Source: Shewanella halotolerans
GTDB lineage: Bacteria > Pseudomonadota > Gammaproteobacteria > Enterobacterales > Shewanellaceae
Reading direction: 5' to 3'
DNA: 64,000 nucleotides
Assembly (NCBI RefSeq): GCF_019457535.1
Contig: NZ_CP080417.1
Coordinates: forward strand, 372,001 to 436,000
The position numbers and the translations under genes are program-made. The notes beneath the pieces are model-generated. The model searched no databases and was not told the origin of the DNA. It saw nothing but the letters and a program-made list of their open reading frames with translations. Each line of letters opens with the position of its first letter. The stretch's first letter is position 1. Below, one piece after another: positions 8,666 to 17,570 of this stretch.

Positions 8666-8772
8666 TGTTCCACCTTAGCAGGGTGAGGTGTCTCACGCTT
8701 TTCAGCTGTTCGTATAGGCAGCTAAAAACTTGTTGGTATGGTGTAGATCCCGACACTAGGCGCAGAAAGATC

Positions 8773-9495
8773 ATGAAGGTTAACAGCTTGCAGTACCAAC
8801 ACACACATTACGCTGCTTTGGGTAGTCCCTGGTCAGCAAAGGCTGACAGAATACAGAGTGCCACCGGCATCTTATTGGGATGTTTTTTGCTGGCGCATCT
8901 GCACTTCGAGTCGAGCATTCTCTTCGGTAAAGAGACCTTCTATCACGTGGTGCAGTTCCTCGAAGGCGGCATGTTCAGCAGCACGGGCCATGGCATGCCG
9001 ATAGTGACCAAGGTGTTCTCTATTTTTATCATGCTGGTTGTGATGCTGCATGCGGCGGTGGCGCTGCGTCGCTTCCCGGCCCAGCTGGGGCAATGGCGCG
9101 CGCTGCGTAATCACATGCAGGGGATCAAGCATAAAGACAGCCACGCCTGGTTCTGGCAGCTGGTAACAGGTTTCATCCTGTTTTTCCTGGCGCCGGTACA
9201 CATCTTTACCATGATAACCAACCCGGAGATCGGCCCCCATCTATCGGCCGAGCGTGTCTATCACGCCAACGCCTGGTTGCTCTACGCTCTGTTGCTGCCC
9301 GCCGTGGTGGTGCACGCCATGATAGGTCTCTACCGTGTGGCGGTGAAGTGGGGACTAATCTGTCACCGTAAGGGGCTGAGAAAGGCGATCAAGGTGTTGA
9401 TCATCTATCTGATGACCCTGGGCATCTTGAGCCTCATCTCGTACATCATGATAGGCCGATCACTCGTCTTGCCAATTACGCCATTTGTGCCATAA
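8773..9495 (+). CDS. frdC: fumarate reductase diheme cytochrome b subunit, paralogue 1
   Basis: Membrane anchor that oxidises menaquinol and passes electrons to FrdB/FrdA for fumarate reduction. About 240 residues from ATG 8773. The frame is open upstream to 8614, but that extension has no family character and GAAAG precedes 8773. Five hydrophobic helices carry four conserved histidines, in LLAHLHFESS, VMLHAAVAL, APVHIFTM and VVHAMIGLYRVAVKWG, as in the Wolinella-type diheme FrdC. The next gene is a second version of the same subunit. A CRP-like site lies upstream. Which paralogue joins the FrdAB complex cannot be told from sequence. Confidence 0.88.
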   Translation: MKVNSLQYQHTHYAALGSPWSAKADRIQSATGILLGCFLLAHLHFESSILFGKETFYHVVQFLEGGMFSSTGHGMPIVTKVFSIFIMLVVMLHAAVALRRFPAQLGQWRALRNHMQGIKHKDSHAWFWQLVTGFILFFLAPVHIFTMITNPEIGPHLSAERVYHANAWLLYALLLPAVVVHAMIGLYRVAVKWGLICHRKGLRKAIKVLIIYLMTLGILSLISYIMIGRSLVLPITPFVP

Positions 9496-9544
9496 CTGTG
9501 TAGGCGCGGGGTAGATTAGCAAATTATAAAATATCGGATTGTGT

Positions 9545-9560
9545 TTTGATCTATCTCACG
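9545..9560. promoter_or_regulatory. possible CRP/FNR-type site before the second cytochrome b gene
   Basis: TTTGATCTATCTCACG matches 8 of 10 core positions of TGTGA-N6-TCACA, 89 bp before the next start. The 153-bp gap here suggests the second cytochrome b gene and frdAB may have their own promoter. By-eye match only. Confidence 0.4.
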
Positions 9561-9648
9561 GTTTCAGTAGGGTTTGTGAGCGACATTAAGGCTAGCTGTT
9601 TTTAAATCTGTTTGTCTCGCACTTTTCCCACTTTTCACAGGAGTGCCT

Positions 9649-10320
9649 ATGTCGCTGGCGAAAAAAAATAATAATGTAAGCGGTTGGCTCGATATGAGCC
9701 AGAGTGTCTCTGGTGTCATCTTGGCGTTGTTCCTCTGGACACATCTGGTGTTGGTTTCCTCAATCCTGTTGGGGGCCGATGCCATGACATTTGTGGCGCG
9801 CACCATGGAGCTGAGTTTCCTCAGCGCCGATGGTCATGGTTATCCCTGGGTGGTGTCGGGTATCGCCATCATAGTGGCGCTACTGGCGTTGATCCATGTG
9901 TTGGTTGCCGTGCATAAGATGCCGCTGAATCTGCAACAGCAGCGGGCGCTGCGTCAGCAGATGAGCGTGATCCACCATGACGACACCAAGCTGTGGGTAT
10001 GGCAGGCGATCACCGGCGTGGGGATCTTTCTGCTGCTGCCTGTGCATCTTTGGTTGATTGGCAGCGCGCCGGAAACCATAGGCCCTGTGGGCAGCGCAGA
10101 CCGTATCTGGAACCAAGGGGTCTGGATGGTCTATCTGCCGCTGCTTCTGTGTGTAGAACTGCATGCCGCTATCGGCATCTATCGCGTGGCCATCAAGTGG
10201 GGCGCCAAGCGCGCCATCGACGCCCGCGCCCGAATTAAAAAAATAAAAACCATAGTGAGTGTGGTGTTTGTGGTGATAGGTCTGGCCTCTCTGCTTGCCT
10301 TCCTGCCCTACGCCAGCTAA
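9649..10320 (+). CDS. frdC: fumarate reductase diheme cytochrome b subunit, paralogue 2
   Basis: About 223 residues. The start is ATG 9649, 5 nt after AGGAG; GTG 9643 is an alternative. The architecture is the same as the preceding gene: five helices and four heme-ligand histidines, in FLWTHLVLVSS, LIHVLVAVHK, LPVHLWLIG and ELHAAIGIYRVAIKWG. It lies 46 bp upstream of frdA and so is the more likely partner of FrdAB by distance. It ends in a basic cytoplasmic segment (AKRAIDARARIKKIK) before the last helix. The tandem arrangement of two complete anchors is unusual. Confidence 0.9.
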   Translation: MSLAKKNNNVSGWLDMSQSVSGVILALFLWTHLVLVSSILLGADAMTFVARTMELSFLSADGHGYPWVVSGIAIIVALLALIHVLVAVHKMPLNLQQQRALRQQMSVIHHDDTKLWVWQAITGVGIFLLLPVHLWLIGSAPETIGPVGSADRIWNQGVWMVYLPLLLCVELHAAIGIYRVAIKWGAKRAIDARARIKKIKTIVSVVFVVIGLASLLAFLPYAS

Positions 10321-10366
10321 CCCATTAGACGCTAATTTGATCTCTTATCCCTCGTAAGGAGCAAGT

Positions 10367-12373
10367 GTGAAACTGATATATACCGATTCTTTAGTCGTGG
10401 GCGCCGGACTGGCGGGACTAAGGGTCGCCATCGCCTCGAAGGAACGCGGCCTGGATACCCTGGTGCTGTCACTGATCCCCGCCAAGCGTTCCCATTCAGC
10501 TGCTGCCCAGGGCGGCATGCAGGCCAGCCTGGGAAATACCGTTAAGGGCATGGGAGACGATGAAGACGTACATTTCCAAGATACGGTAAAGGGATCGGAC
10601 TGGGGCTGTGATCAGGAAGTGGCGCGCATGTTTGCTCATTGTGCCCCGAAGGCGGTGCGTGAGCTGGCGAACTGGGGCGTGCCTTGGACGCGGGTCACCA
10701 AGGGGCCTCGCCAGGTGGTGGTGAATGCCGAGAAGGTCACCATCGAAGAGGCCGAGGAGGCCCATGGCCTGATCAACGCCCGCGACTTTGGCGGCACCAA
10801 GAAGTGGCGCACCTGCTATACCGCAGACGGCACCGGCCACTCACTGCTCTATGCCGTAGACAACAAGGCGATCTCTCTGGATATTCCGGTACACGAAAGG
10901 GTGGAGGCGCTGGCGCTGATCCACGATGGCAAGCGTTGCCATGGGGTGGTGGCCAGATGTCTGATCACGGGTGAGCTGCGCGCCTATGTGGCCAAGTCCA
11001 CCACTATCGCCACCGGCGGCTATGGCCGTATCTATGAGGTCTCCACCAATGCGATCATCTGCGAGGGGATAGGCCAAGCGTTGGCGCTGGAAACCGGCGT
11101 GGCGACCCTGGGTAACATGGAGGCGGTGCAGTTCCACCCGACGGCCATCGTGCCTGTGGGGATTCTGACTACCGAAGGCTGCCGCGGTGATGGCGGCCTG
11201 CTCAGAGACAAAGATGGCCACCGTTTCATGCCCGACTATGAACCGGAGAAGAAGGAGCTGGCCTCGCGGGACGTAGTATCGCGCCGCATGACTGAACATA
11301 TGCGTAAAGGTAAGGGGGTTGATAGCCCCTATGGTCCACACCTATGGCTCGATATCACCCTGCTTGGCCGCAAACACGTGGAGACCAACCTGCGCGAAGT
11401 CAAAGAGATCTGTGAGAACTTCCTCGGCATAGATCCCGCCGAAGATTGGATTCCTGTGCGTCCGACCCAGCACTACTCCATGGGCGGCATACGCACCGAC
11501 GCCAAGGGGCAGAGTCCACAGCTAAAGGGTCTGTTCAGTGTGGGTGAGGCGGCTTGTTGGGACATGCATGGCTTTAACCGCCTGGGGGGCAACTCGCTGG
11601 CAGAGACAGTGGTGGGCGGCATGATCATCGGCAAGTATGTGGCCGACTTCTGCGAAGAGAACACCCTGGAAATCGACACCTCGCTGGCCGAGCGCTTCGT
11701 GGCTCAGGTACGAGATGAGATAGATGGCTTGGTGGAGGGGCAGGGCAGTGAGTCTGCCTATGAGCTTAAGCGCGAGATGCAGCGCATCATGATGGACTAT
11801 GTGGGCATCTTCCGTAATGGCCCAGAGCTGACCAAGGCGGTCGAGGAGTTAGAGGCTCTGCTGATCCGCTCGCGTAACTTGGGCCTCAAGTGCAAGAAGC
11901 GCCATGCCAACCCAGAGCTGGTGGAGGCATTGAGAGTCAAGCGCATGCTTAAGGTGGCGTTAACGGTTGCCTGCGGCGCCGAGGCGCGCACCGAGAGCCG
12001 CGGTGCCCACGCCCGTGAAGATTATCCACAGCGTAACGATAAAGAGTGGCTCAACCGCACGCTCTCCTCTTGGCCGAGCAGTGACGCCACCCGTCCTCAG
12101 CTGGATTACGAACAGCTGGATGTGATGAAGATGGAGCTGCCACCCGGCTATCGTGGCTATGGCATCAACAACGCCATCGCCCATCCGGACACAGAGAAGC
12201 GTGAGAAACAGATCGTCGAGATCTTGAGTAACCTGGGCGAAGATGCCGATCGCCATGAGCGCCAGCACGCGCTGATGCCGTTCGAGGTGCCGGAATCCCT
12301 TAGAGAGAAGAATGAGCGTTTGCATGATAAGCCGCTCGGAAACAGACAGCAGCTTGGAGAAGAAAGCAAATGA
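10367..12373 (+). CDS. frdA: fumarate reductase flavoprotein subunit
   Basis: Catalytic subunit that reduces fumarate to succinate on the cytoplasmic side. 668 residues, GTG start after AAGGAG. The FAD-binding start TDSLVVGAGLAGLR is followed by RSHSAAAQGGMQASLG with the histidine that carries covalent FAD. Later motifs include QFHPTAI, the TTEGCRGDGGLL active-site loop, RDVVSRRM with the catalytic arginine, HYSMGGI, and FNRLGGNSLAETVVGG. The C-terminal helical domain ends in a charged tail. The stop overlaps the start of frdB (ATGA). The length and the diheme anchors place it with Wolinella-type quinol:fumarate reductases rather than the soluble periplasmic FccA. Confidence 0.97.
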   Translation: MKLIYTDSLVVGAGLAGLRVAIASKERGLDTLVLSLIPAKRSHSAAAQGGMQASLGNTVKGMGDDEDVHFQDTVKGSDWGCDQEVARMFAHCAPKAVRELANWGVPWTRVTKGPRQVVVNAEKVTIEEAEEAHGLINARDFGGTKKWRTCYTADGTGHSLLYAVDNKAISLDIPVHERVEALALIHDGKRCHGVVARCLITGELRAYVAKSTTIATGGYGRIYEVSTNAIICEGIGQALALETGVATLGNMEAVQFHPTAIVPVGILTTEGCRGDGGLLRDKDGHRFMPDYEPEKKELASRDVVSRRMTEHMRKGKGVDSPYGPHLWLDITLLGRKHVETNLREVKEICENFLGIDPAEDWIPVRPTQHYSMGGIRTDAKGQSPQLKGLFSVGEAACWDMHGFNRLGGNSLAETVVGGMIIGKYVADFCEENTLEIDTSLAERFVAQVRDEIDGLVEGQGSESAYELKREMQRIMMDYVGIFRNGPELTKAVEELEALLIRSRNLGLKCKKRHANPELVEALRVKRMLKVALTVACGAEARTESRGAHAREDYPQRNDKEWLNRTLSSWPSSDATRPQLDYEQLDVMKMELPPGYRGYGINNAIAHPDTEKREKQIVEILSNLGEDADRHERQHALMPFEVPESLREKNERLHDKPLGNRQQLGEESK

Positions 12374-13101
12374 GTCAGGGTCGTACATTAACCTTTAATA
12401 TCTTCCGTTATGATCCTCAGATGCCGGACGATAAGCCCAAGATGGTCAAGTATCAGCTGGAAGAGGCGCCAGGTATGACGGTGTTTATCGCGCTGAATAT
12501 GCTGCGTGAGCAGCAGGATCCGTCACTGCAGTTCGATTTTGTCTGCCGCGCCGGGATCTGCGGTAGCTGCGCCATGGTGATCAACGGTTATCCCACCTTG
12601 GCCTGTCGTACCCTGACCAGCAAGTATCCTAAGGGGGAGATCACCCTGATGCCGCTGCCGGGTTTCGAGCTGATCGGCGACCTGTCAGTCAACACGGGTA
12701 AGTTTATGCGCGAGCTGGCAGAGCGTCTCAAACTGTGGCTGCATCCGAGAAACGACGAGGCGGACATTCACCGCATCGAGGCCCCCATGGATCCCGAGGA
12801 GGCCGCCAGGCTCTACGAGCTGGAGCGCTGCGTCGAATGTGGTGTGTGTGTCTCGGCCTGTGCCACTAAGCAGATGCGCGACACCTTCGTCGGCGCCGTC
12901 GGCATGATGAAGATCGCCCGCTTCGAGCTCGACAGCCGAGATGCCCGTAGCGTGGAAGACTTCTATCACGTGATAGGCAATCAGGATGGGGTATTCGGTT
13001 GCATGACCCTGCTGGGCTGTCAGGACAACTGTCCTAAAGACCTGCCGCATATGCAGCAGATCGCCTATCTCAGACGTAAGATGGCGACCGCCTTGGTATA
13101 A
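12370..13101 (+). CDS. frdB: fumarate reductase iron-sulfur subunit
   Basis: Electron-transfer subunit linking the cytochrome b hemes to FAD. 243 residues. The N-terminal ferredoxin domain has the [2Fe-2S] motif CRAGICGSCAMVING with a later cysteine in LACRTL. The C-terminal domain has CVECGVCVSACAT and CMTLLGCQDNCPKDLP for [4Fe-4S] and [3Fe-4S] clusters. It is translationally coupled to frdA and followed by a strong terminator, making it the last gene of the operon. Confidence 0.97.
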   Translation: MSQGRTLTFNIFRYDPQMPDDKPKMVKYQLEEAPGMTVFIALNMLREQQDPSLQFDFVCRAGICGSCAMVINGYPTLACRTLTSKYPKGEITLMPLPGFELIGDLSVNTGKFMRELAERLKLWLHPRNDEADIHRIEAPMDPEEAARLYELERCVECGVCVSACATKQMRDTFVGAVGMMKIARFELDSRDARSVEDFYHVIGNQDGVFGCMTLLGCQDNCPKDLPHMQQIAYLRRKMATALV

Positions 13102-13128
13102 GCCCTAAGTTGTTTGTGCACACCTTTG

Positions 13129-13154
13129 AAAGCCTGCTCGAGCAGGCTTTTTTA
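13129..13154 (+). terminator. rho-independent terminator of the frd operon
   Basis: The perfect palindrome AAAGCCTGCTCGAGCAGGCT (continuing TT, 13129-13150) is followed by TTTA, 27 bp after the frdB stop. Confidence 0.9.
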
Positions 13155-13176
13155 TTGGCACCAAATCCACCACTTG

Positions 13177-13213
13177 GCTTACTTTTATCAAAAATATTTT
13201 GATAAAAGTAAGC
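13177..13213. promoter_or_regulatory. 37-bp palindrome upstream of the LysR-type gene
   Basis: Left arm GCTTACTTTTATCAAAA and its exact reverse complement TTTTGATAAAAGTAAGC flank a 3-bp ATA centre. It lies 69 bp before the LysR-type start and downstream of the frd terminator, so it is more likely a control element than a terminator. An autoregulatory operator is the simplest reading, since LysR-type proteins commonly repress their own promoters, but the arms are unusually long and perfect. Confidence 0.7.
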
Positions 13214-13282
13214 TTTTTAGCCAGTCTATGCTTAATAGAAGTTTACTTAGGGAGAGTGCCGAACGCGGCGGGGAAACAGGCG

Positions 13283-14206
13283 ATGCAGGTTAATGATCTA
13301 TTGTTATTTGTGCGGGTGGCCGATTGCGGCAGCCTGAGCGGTGCGGCGGTGGAGCTGGAGATCTCCGCGGCGGTGGCCAGCGCCAGCCTGAAGCGGCTGG
13401 AGAAGGAGCTGGATACCGTGCTCTTCATCCGCAGCACCCGCAGCCTGAGGCTGACCGACGCCGGCGAGCGTTACCTCAGCTATTGTCGCCGGGCATTGGA
13501 GGACTTGCGTCTCGGCGAACAGGCGCTGGCCTGCGCCAAGTCGCAGATAGCCGGCAAGCTGAGTGTGGCCCTGCCGTCCGATGCCGGGCGCAACTATATT
13601 CTGCCCTGGCTGGATCATCTGATGGACGAATATCCCAGGTTACAGTTGAGGCTGCATCTCGCCGACAGCCTGACCAACTTCTATCACGACAAGATAGATG
13701 TGGCTCTGCGTAGCGGTACCCCAAAGGATTCCAGCCTGGTGGCCTTTAAGATCTGCTCGGCCCAGCGCATCCTGTGCGCCTCGCCCGAGTATATAGCTGC
13801 CCATGGTCGCCCCGAGACCCTGAGCGATCTGGAGAAGCATAACTGCTTGTTCTTCATGTTAGATGAGAAGACCCACGACCAATGGTGTTTCTATCGAGAT
13901 GGTCAGAGTCACAGGGTGAGGGTGTCGGGCAATCGCACCTGTAACGACGCCGAAGTCGCCCGCAAATGGGCACTTGCGGGGAAGGGGATCGTCTATAAGT
14001 CATCTTTGGATCTGGCGGACGACCTGGCCAGTGGCGCCTTGGTGCCGCTGCTGACCCAGTACAGCGGCGAGAGCGCCGATCTCTATCTTGTGTGTCCCGG
14101 GCGGCAACATGTGACGCCTCTGGTGCTGACCCTGAGGGAGCATCTGCGCCAGCGCTGCCAGCAGCGCGCCAAGCGCCTCGCCACGGCTTTTACTCAGCAG
14201 GCATAA
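13283..14206 (+). CDS. LysR-family transcriptional regulator
   Basis: 307 residues from ATG 13283, which has GGGGAAA upstream; a TTG at 13199 in the same frame would start inside the upstream palindrome and adds a sequence without family character. The N-terminal winged helix-turn-helix (LLLFVRVADCGSLSGAAVEL, then SASLKRLEKELDTVLFIRSTRSLRLTDAGE) is canonical, and a periplasmic-binding-like effector domain starts near GKLSVALPSDAGRNYILPW. It resembles CrgA/DsdC-like members that act alone. The target is unknown; the neighbours are frdB and rho. Confidence 0.92.
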   Translation: MQVNDLLLFVRVADCGSLSGAAVELEISAAVASASLKRLEKELDTVLFIRSTRSLRLTDAGERYLSYCRRALEDLRLGEQALACAKSQIAGKLSVALPSDAGRNYILPWLDHLMDEYPRLQLRLHLADSLTNFYHDKIDVALRSGTPKDSSLVAFKICSAQRILCASPEYIAAHGRPETLSDLEKHNCLFFMLDEKTHDQWCFYRDGQSHRVRVSGNRTCNDAEVARKWALAGKGIVYKSSLDLADDLASGALVPLLTQYSGESADLYLVCPGRQHVTPLVLTLREHLRQRCQQRAKRLATAFTQQA

Positions 14207-14232
14207 AAAAAGCCGCATCTTTGCGGCTTTTT
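14207..14232. terminator. bidirectional terminator between the LysR gene and rho
   Basis: AAAAAGCCGCA-TCT-TTGCGGCTTTTT hairpin, with an A-run on one side and a T-run on the other. It sits between two convergent genes (14206 and 14269) and can terminate both. Confidence 0.85.
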
Positions 14233-14268
14233 ATCGATAACGTTTTAAGACTAATATTGGGACTTAAT

Positions 14269-15534
14269 TTAGGACTTAGCGCGTTTCATCGCGGTGAAGA
14301 ACTCTTCGTTGGTCTTGGTCATGGCCAGCTTGTCGATGAGGAACTCCATGCCGCTGACTTCGTCCATAGGATTGAGGATCTTACGCAGGATCCACATCTT
14401 CTGTAGCTCGTCCGGTGTGGTCAGCTTCTCTTCGCGACGGGTACCCGAGCGGTTGAAGTCGATAGCTGGGAAGACACGCTTCTCGGCGGCCTTACGAGAC
14501 AGGTGAAGTTCCTGGTTACCCGTACCCTTAAATTCTTCGTAGATCACTTCATCCATCTTAGAGCCTGTATCGACCAGCGCGGTGGCGATAATGGTCAGGC
14601 TGCCGCCATGTTCGATGTTACGAGCGGCGCCGAAGAAGCGCTTAGGACGGTGCAATGCGTTGGCGTCCACACCACCGGTAAGTACCTTACCTGATGAAGG
14701 GATCACTGTGTTGTAGGCGCGTGCCAGACGGGTGATAGAGTCGAGCAGGATCACTACGTCTTTCTTATGTTCAACCAGACGCTTAGCCTTCTCGATAACC
14801 ATCTCGGCTACCTGTACGTGACGGCTGGCTGGCTCGTCGAAGGTAGAGGCGACCACTTCACCCTTCACCAGGCGTTGCATCTCGGTTACTTCTTCTGGAC
14901 GTTCGTCTATCAGCAGTACCATGAGCACAACTTCTGGGTTGTTGTAGGTGATGCTCTGGGCGATGTTTTGCAGCAGCAAGGTTTTACCTGCCTTCGGCGG
15001 CGCCACGATCAGACCACGTTGGCCCTTACCGATTGGCGAGCAGAGGTCGAGAATACGGGCGGTAATATCTTCGGTTGAACCGTTACCACGTTCCATTCGG
15101 ATACGTTCTTCTGCATGAAGTGGGGTTAAGTTTTCGAAGAGGATCTTGCTGCGGGAGTTTTCGGGTTTGTCGAAGTTGACTTCACTGACTTTCAGTAGCG
15201 CGAAATAACGTTCACCTTCTTTCGGGGGGCGGATTTTACCAAAAATGGTATCACCGGTGCGCATGTTAAAGCGGCGAATTTGACTCGGTGAAACATAGAT
15301 ATCGTCTGGACCTGCCAGGTAAGAACCGTCTGCGCTACGAAGGAAACCAAAACCATCTTGCAGGATTTCGAGTACCCCGCCACCGAAAATATCTTCACCG
15401 CTTTTGGCGTGGGCTTTAAGGATTGCGAAAATAATGTCCTGCTTGCGGGCTCGGGCCATGTTCTCGATTTTCATATCCTGAGCCAAAATGACTAGGTCTG
15501 AAATCGACTTCTCTTTTAATTCTGATAAATTCAT
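14269..15534 (-). CDS. rho: transcription termination factor Rho
   Basis: Hexameric RNA-dependent ATPase that ends transcription. 421 residues (419 in E. coli). N-terminal helical Rho_N (MNLSELKEKSISDLV), then the cold-shock-like RNA-binding domain (GVLEILQDGFGFLRS), then the RecA-type motor with Walker A PPKAGKTLL, Walker B VVILLDSITRLARAYN, Q-loop and arginine finger region. It is transcribed from its own long leader toward the convergent LysR gene. trxA lies upstream on the same strand, the usual trxA-rho order. Confidence 0.98.
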   Translation of the reverse strand: MNLSELKEKSISDLVILAQDMKIENMARARKQDIIFAILKAHAKSGEDIFGGGVLEILQDGFGFLRSADGSYLAGPDDIYVSPSQIRRFNMRTGDTIFGKIRPPKEGERYFALLKVSEVNFDKPENSRSKILFENLTPLHAEERIRMERGNGSTEDITARILDLCSPIGKGQRGLIVAPPKAGKTLLLQNIAQSITYNNPEVVLMVLLIDERPEEVTEMQRLVKGEVVASTFDEPASRHVQVAEMVIEKAKRLVEHKKDVVILLDSITRLARAYNTVIPSSGKVLTGGVDANALHRPKRFFGAARNIEHGGSLTIIATALVDTGSKMDEVIYEEFKGTGNQELHLSRKAAEKRVFPAIDFNRSGTRREEKLTTPDELQKMWILRKILNPMDEVSGMEFLIDKLAMTKTNEEFFTAMKRAKS

Positions 15535-15691
15535 CGTGGTGGGTCTTGTATATTGCGAGACAAAGCTATTTTGGGACTAATAGCATAAAGTTGTTTGGAT
15601 ATTAATCGAAATAGCGAGGTGTGGTTAATGAGAAAGTTTCTGGTTATTAAAGTAGCACTATAGGAGCAGGGCGTCTAGAAATTTAGCGACC

Positions 15692-15753
15692 CTCGACACA
15701 ATTACTTGACCAAGCTGTGTCGAGAATCACTTTCTATGACAAAAATGTCATAG
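15692..15753 (-). promoter_or_regulatory. two hairpins in the trxA-rho interval
   Basis: Within the 230-bp gap 15535-15764 there are two inverted repeats: CTCGACACA / TGTGTCGAG (15692-15700, 15716-15724) and CTATGACA / TGTCATAG (15734-15741, 15746-15753). The second lies 11 bp after the trxA stop but has no T-tract on the minus strand, so it is not a standard terminator. They may belong to the rho leader, which is a site of autoregulation in E. coli. Confidence 0.5.
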
Positions 15754-15764
15754 GGATCGAAGCA

Positions 15765-16091
15765 TTATAGTTGTGCGTCGATGAACTCTTTAAGTTGAGT
15801 CTTAGAAAGGGCGCCTACTTTAGTGTCGGCTAGCTCACCATTCTTGAAGATAAGCAGTGTTGGAATGCCACGTACGCCATACTTAGCCGGAGAGGCGTTG
15901 TTTTGATCTACGTTTAGCTTAGCGATAGTTACCTTGCCGGCATATTCGTCTGCAACGTCATCCAGGATTGGGGCGATCATTTTACAAGGGCCGCACCATT
16001 CTGCCCAGAAATCAACGAGGACTGGCAGATCTGATTTTAAAACGTCGTTTTCAAAGCTGTCGTCGCTTAGGGTAATAATTTTATCGCTCAT
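15765..16091 (-). CDS. trxA: thioredoxin 1
   Basis: Cytosolic dithiol reductant for ribonucleotide reductase and other proteins. 108 residues. The active site FWAEWCGPCKMIAPIL, the cis-proline loop GIRGIPT-like YGVRGIPTLL, and the buried Asp are in place. It is divergent from rhlB and upstream of rho, a conserved arrangement. Confidence 0.98.
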   Translation of the reverse strand: MSDKIITLSDDSFENDVLKSDLPVLVDFWAEWCGPCKMIAPILDDVADEYAGKVTIAKLNVDQNNASPAKYGVRGIPTLLIFKNGELADTKVGALSKTQLKEFIDAQL

Positions 16092-16262
16092 GATGTTCTC
16101 CAGTTAGGGTGCCATTGCTGGTTTGTTAATGGCTTAAGCTGTATATTGGGTCTGAAATTCGCTTTTCAAGAGTTATTCGCGGCTTTCAACGGTCTTTTTT
16201 TATTAGCCGTTATTTCAAACGATCGAGTTCCTTATTGCAACCCTAACTGGTATGCTTGCGCT

Positions 16263-17570
16263 ATGAGCGAAACACATTTAACGAATCAAAAGTTTGCCGA
16301 CTTTTCTCTACATCCAGAGATACAACAGGCATTAGTCGAAAGCGGCTTTGAATATTGCACACCTATCCAGGCATTATCATTACCGATTTTACTCCAGCAT
16401 AAAGATATCGCAGGCCAAGCACAGACGGGTACAGGTAAAACCCTGGCTTTTCTGGTCGCAACCTTCAATCATCTGCTAACCACCCCCATTCCCGACGGAC
16501 GTCAACTCAATCAGCCCAGAGCCATAGTGATGGCACCGACCCGCGAACTGGCTATTCAGATCGCCAAGGATGCTGAGCTGTTGGCAAAACATACCGGCCT
16601 CAAGGTCGGTATTGTCTACGGCGGCGAGAGCTATGAAGTACAACGCAAGGTGTTGGACAAGGGCGTCGATATCCTGATTGGTACCACTGGCCGCATCATA
16701 GATTATGTGCGTCAGGGGGTGATCAACCTCAGCACCATACAGGCGGTAGTGTTGGACGAAGCCGACCGCATGTTCGATCTCGGTTTCATCAAAGATATTC
16801 GCTTCCTCTTTAGACGTATGCCAGACGCCAACGAGCGTTTGAATATGCTGTTCTCGGCGACCCTGTCGATGAAGGTGCAGGAGCTGGCCTACGATCATAT
16901 GAATGATCCTGAGAAGGTCGAGATCGCGCCAAGTGAGAAGACGTCTAAAAACATCACCGAGGAGATCTTCTATCCTTCACAGGAAGAGAAGATGCGCTTG
17001 CTGCTTACTCTGATTGAGGAAGATTGGCCAGAAAAAGCTATCGTGTTCTCTAACACTAAGCACAGCTGCGAAAACCTTTGGGCTCACCTGGAGGGTGATG
17101 GTCACCGAGTTGGCCTGCTCACCGGCGATGTGCCGCAGAAGAAACGTATCCGTATTCTCGAGCAGTTTACCGAGGGTCAGCTGGATATTTTGGTCGCGAC
17201 AGACGTGGCCGCGCGCGGTCTGCATATCTCAGACGTGTCTCACGTGTATAACTATGATCTGCCCGATGACTGTGAAGATTATGTCCACCGTATCGGTCGT
17301 ACCGGACGTGCGGGTCAGAAAGGGGTCTCTATCAGTTTCGCTTGTGAAGAGTACGCCCTGAACCTGCCGGCTATTGAGAATTATATTCAACATAGCATTC
17401 CTGTGACTAACTACGACAGCGAAGCGTTGCTCGATGATATTCCGCCACCAGTGCGCATTCATCGCAAGCATTCGCCACGTCCTGCAGGCCGTTCGGGTGG
17501 TAGTAAGCCACAGGGTGGTCGTCCAGGTGCACGTCCAAGACGCCACGACAGGACCCGTAGACACAGTTAA
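16263..17570 (+). CDS. rhlB: DEAD-box RNA helicase RhlB
   Basis: ATP-dependent RNA helicase, the degradosome partner of RNase E in gammaproteobacteria. 435 residues from ATG 16263. The open frame reaches 16146, but that segment is non-conserved and MSETHLTNQKFADFSLHPEI is the family start. Visible motifs: Q motif FEYCTPIQALSLP, Walker A AQTGTGKT, PTRELAIQI, DEADRMFDLGF, SAT, ATDVAARGLHI, and HRIGRTGRAG. The C-terminal tail is Arg/Gly/Pro-rich (about the last 35 residues), fitting RNA binding. Its stop overlaps the ATG of the next gene, and trxA-rhlB-gppA order is conserved in the group. Confidence 0.97.
   Translation: MSETHLTNQKFADFSLHPEIQQALVESGFEYCTPIQALSLPILLQHKDIAGQAQTGTGKTLAFLVATFNHLLTTPIPDGRQLNQPRAIVMAPTRELAIQIAKDAELLAKHTGLKVGIVYGGESYEVQRKVLDKGVDILIGTTGRIIDYVRQGVINLSTIQAVVLDEADRMFDLGFIKDIRFLFRRMPDANERLNMLFSATLSMKVQELAYDHMNDPEKVEIAPSEKTSKNITEEIFYPSQEEKMRLLLTLIEEDWPEKAIVFSNTKHSCENLWAHLEGDGHRVGLLTGDVPQKKRIRILEQFTEGQLDILVATDVAARGLHISDVSHVYNYDLPDDCEDYVHRIGRTGRAGQKGVSISFACEEYALNLPAIENYIQHSIPVTNYDSEALLDDIPPPVRIHRKHSPRPAGRSGGSKPQGGRPGARPRRHDRTRRHS

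Noticed and set aside
8614..8772. N-terminal extension of the first cytochrome b subunit
   Set aside because: Cys/Arg-rich non-conserved sequence covering the proposed CRP site; ATG 8773 has a ribosome site and fits the family length.
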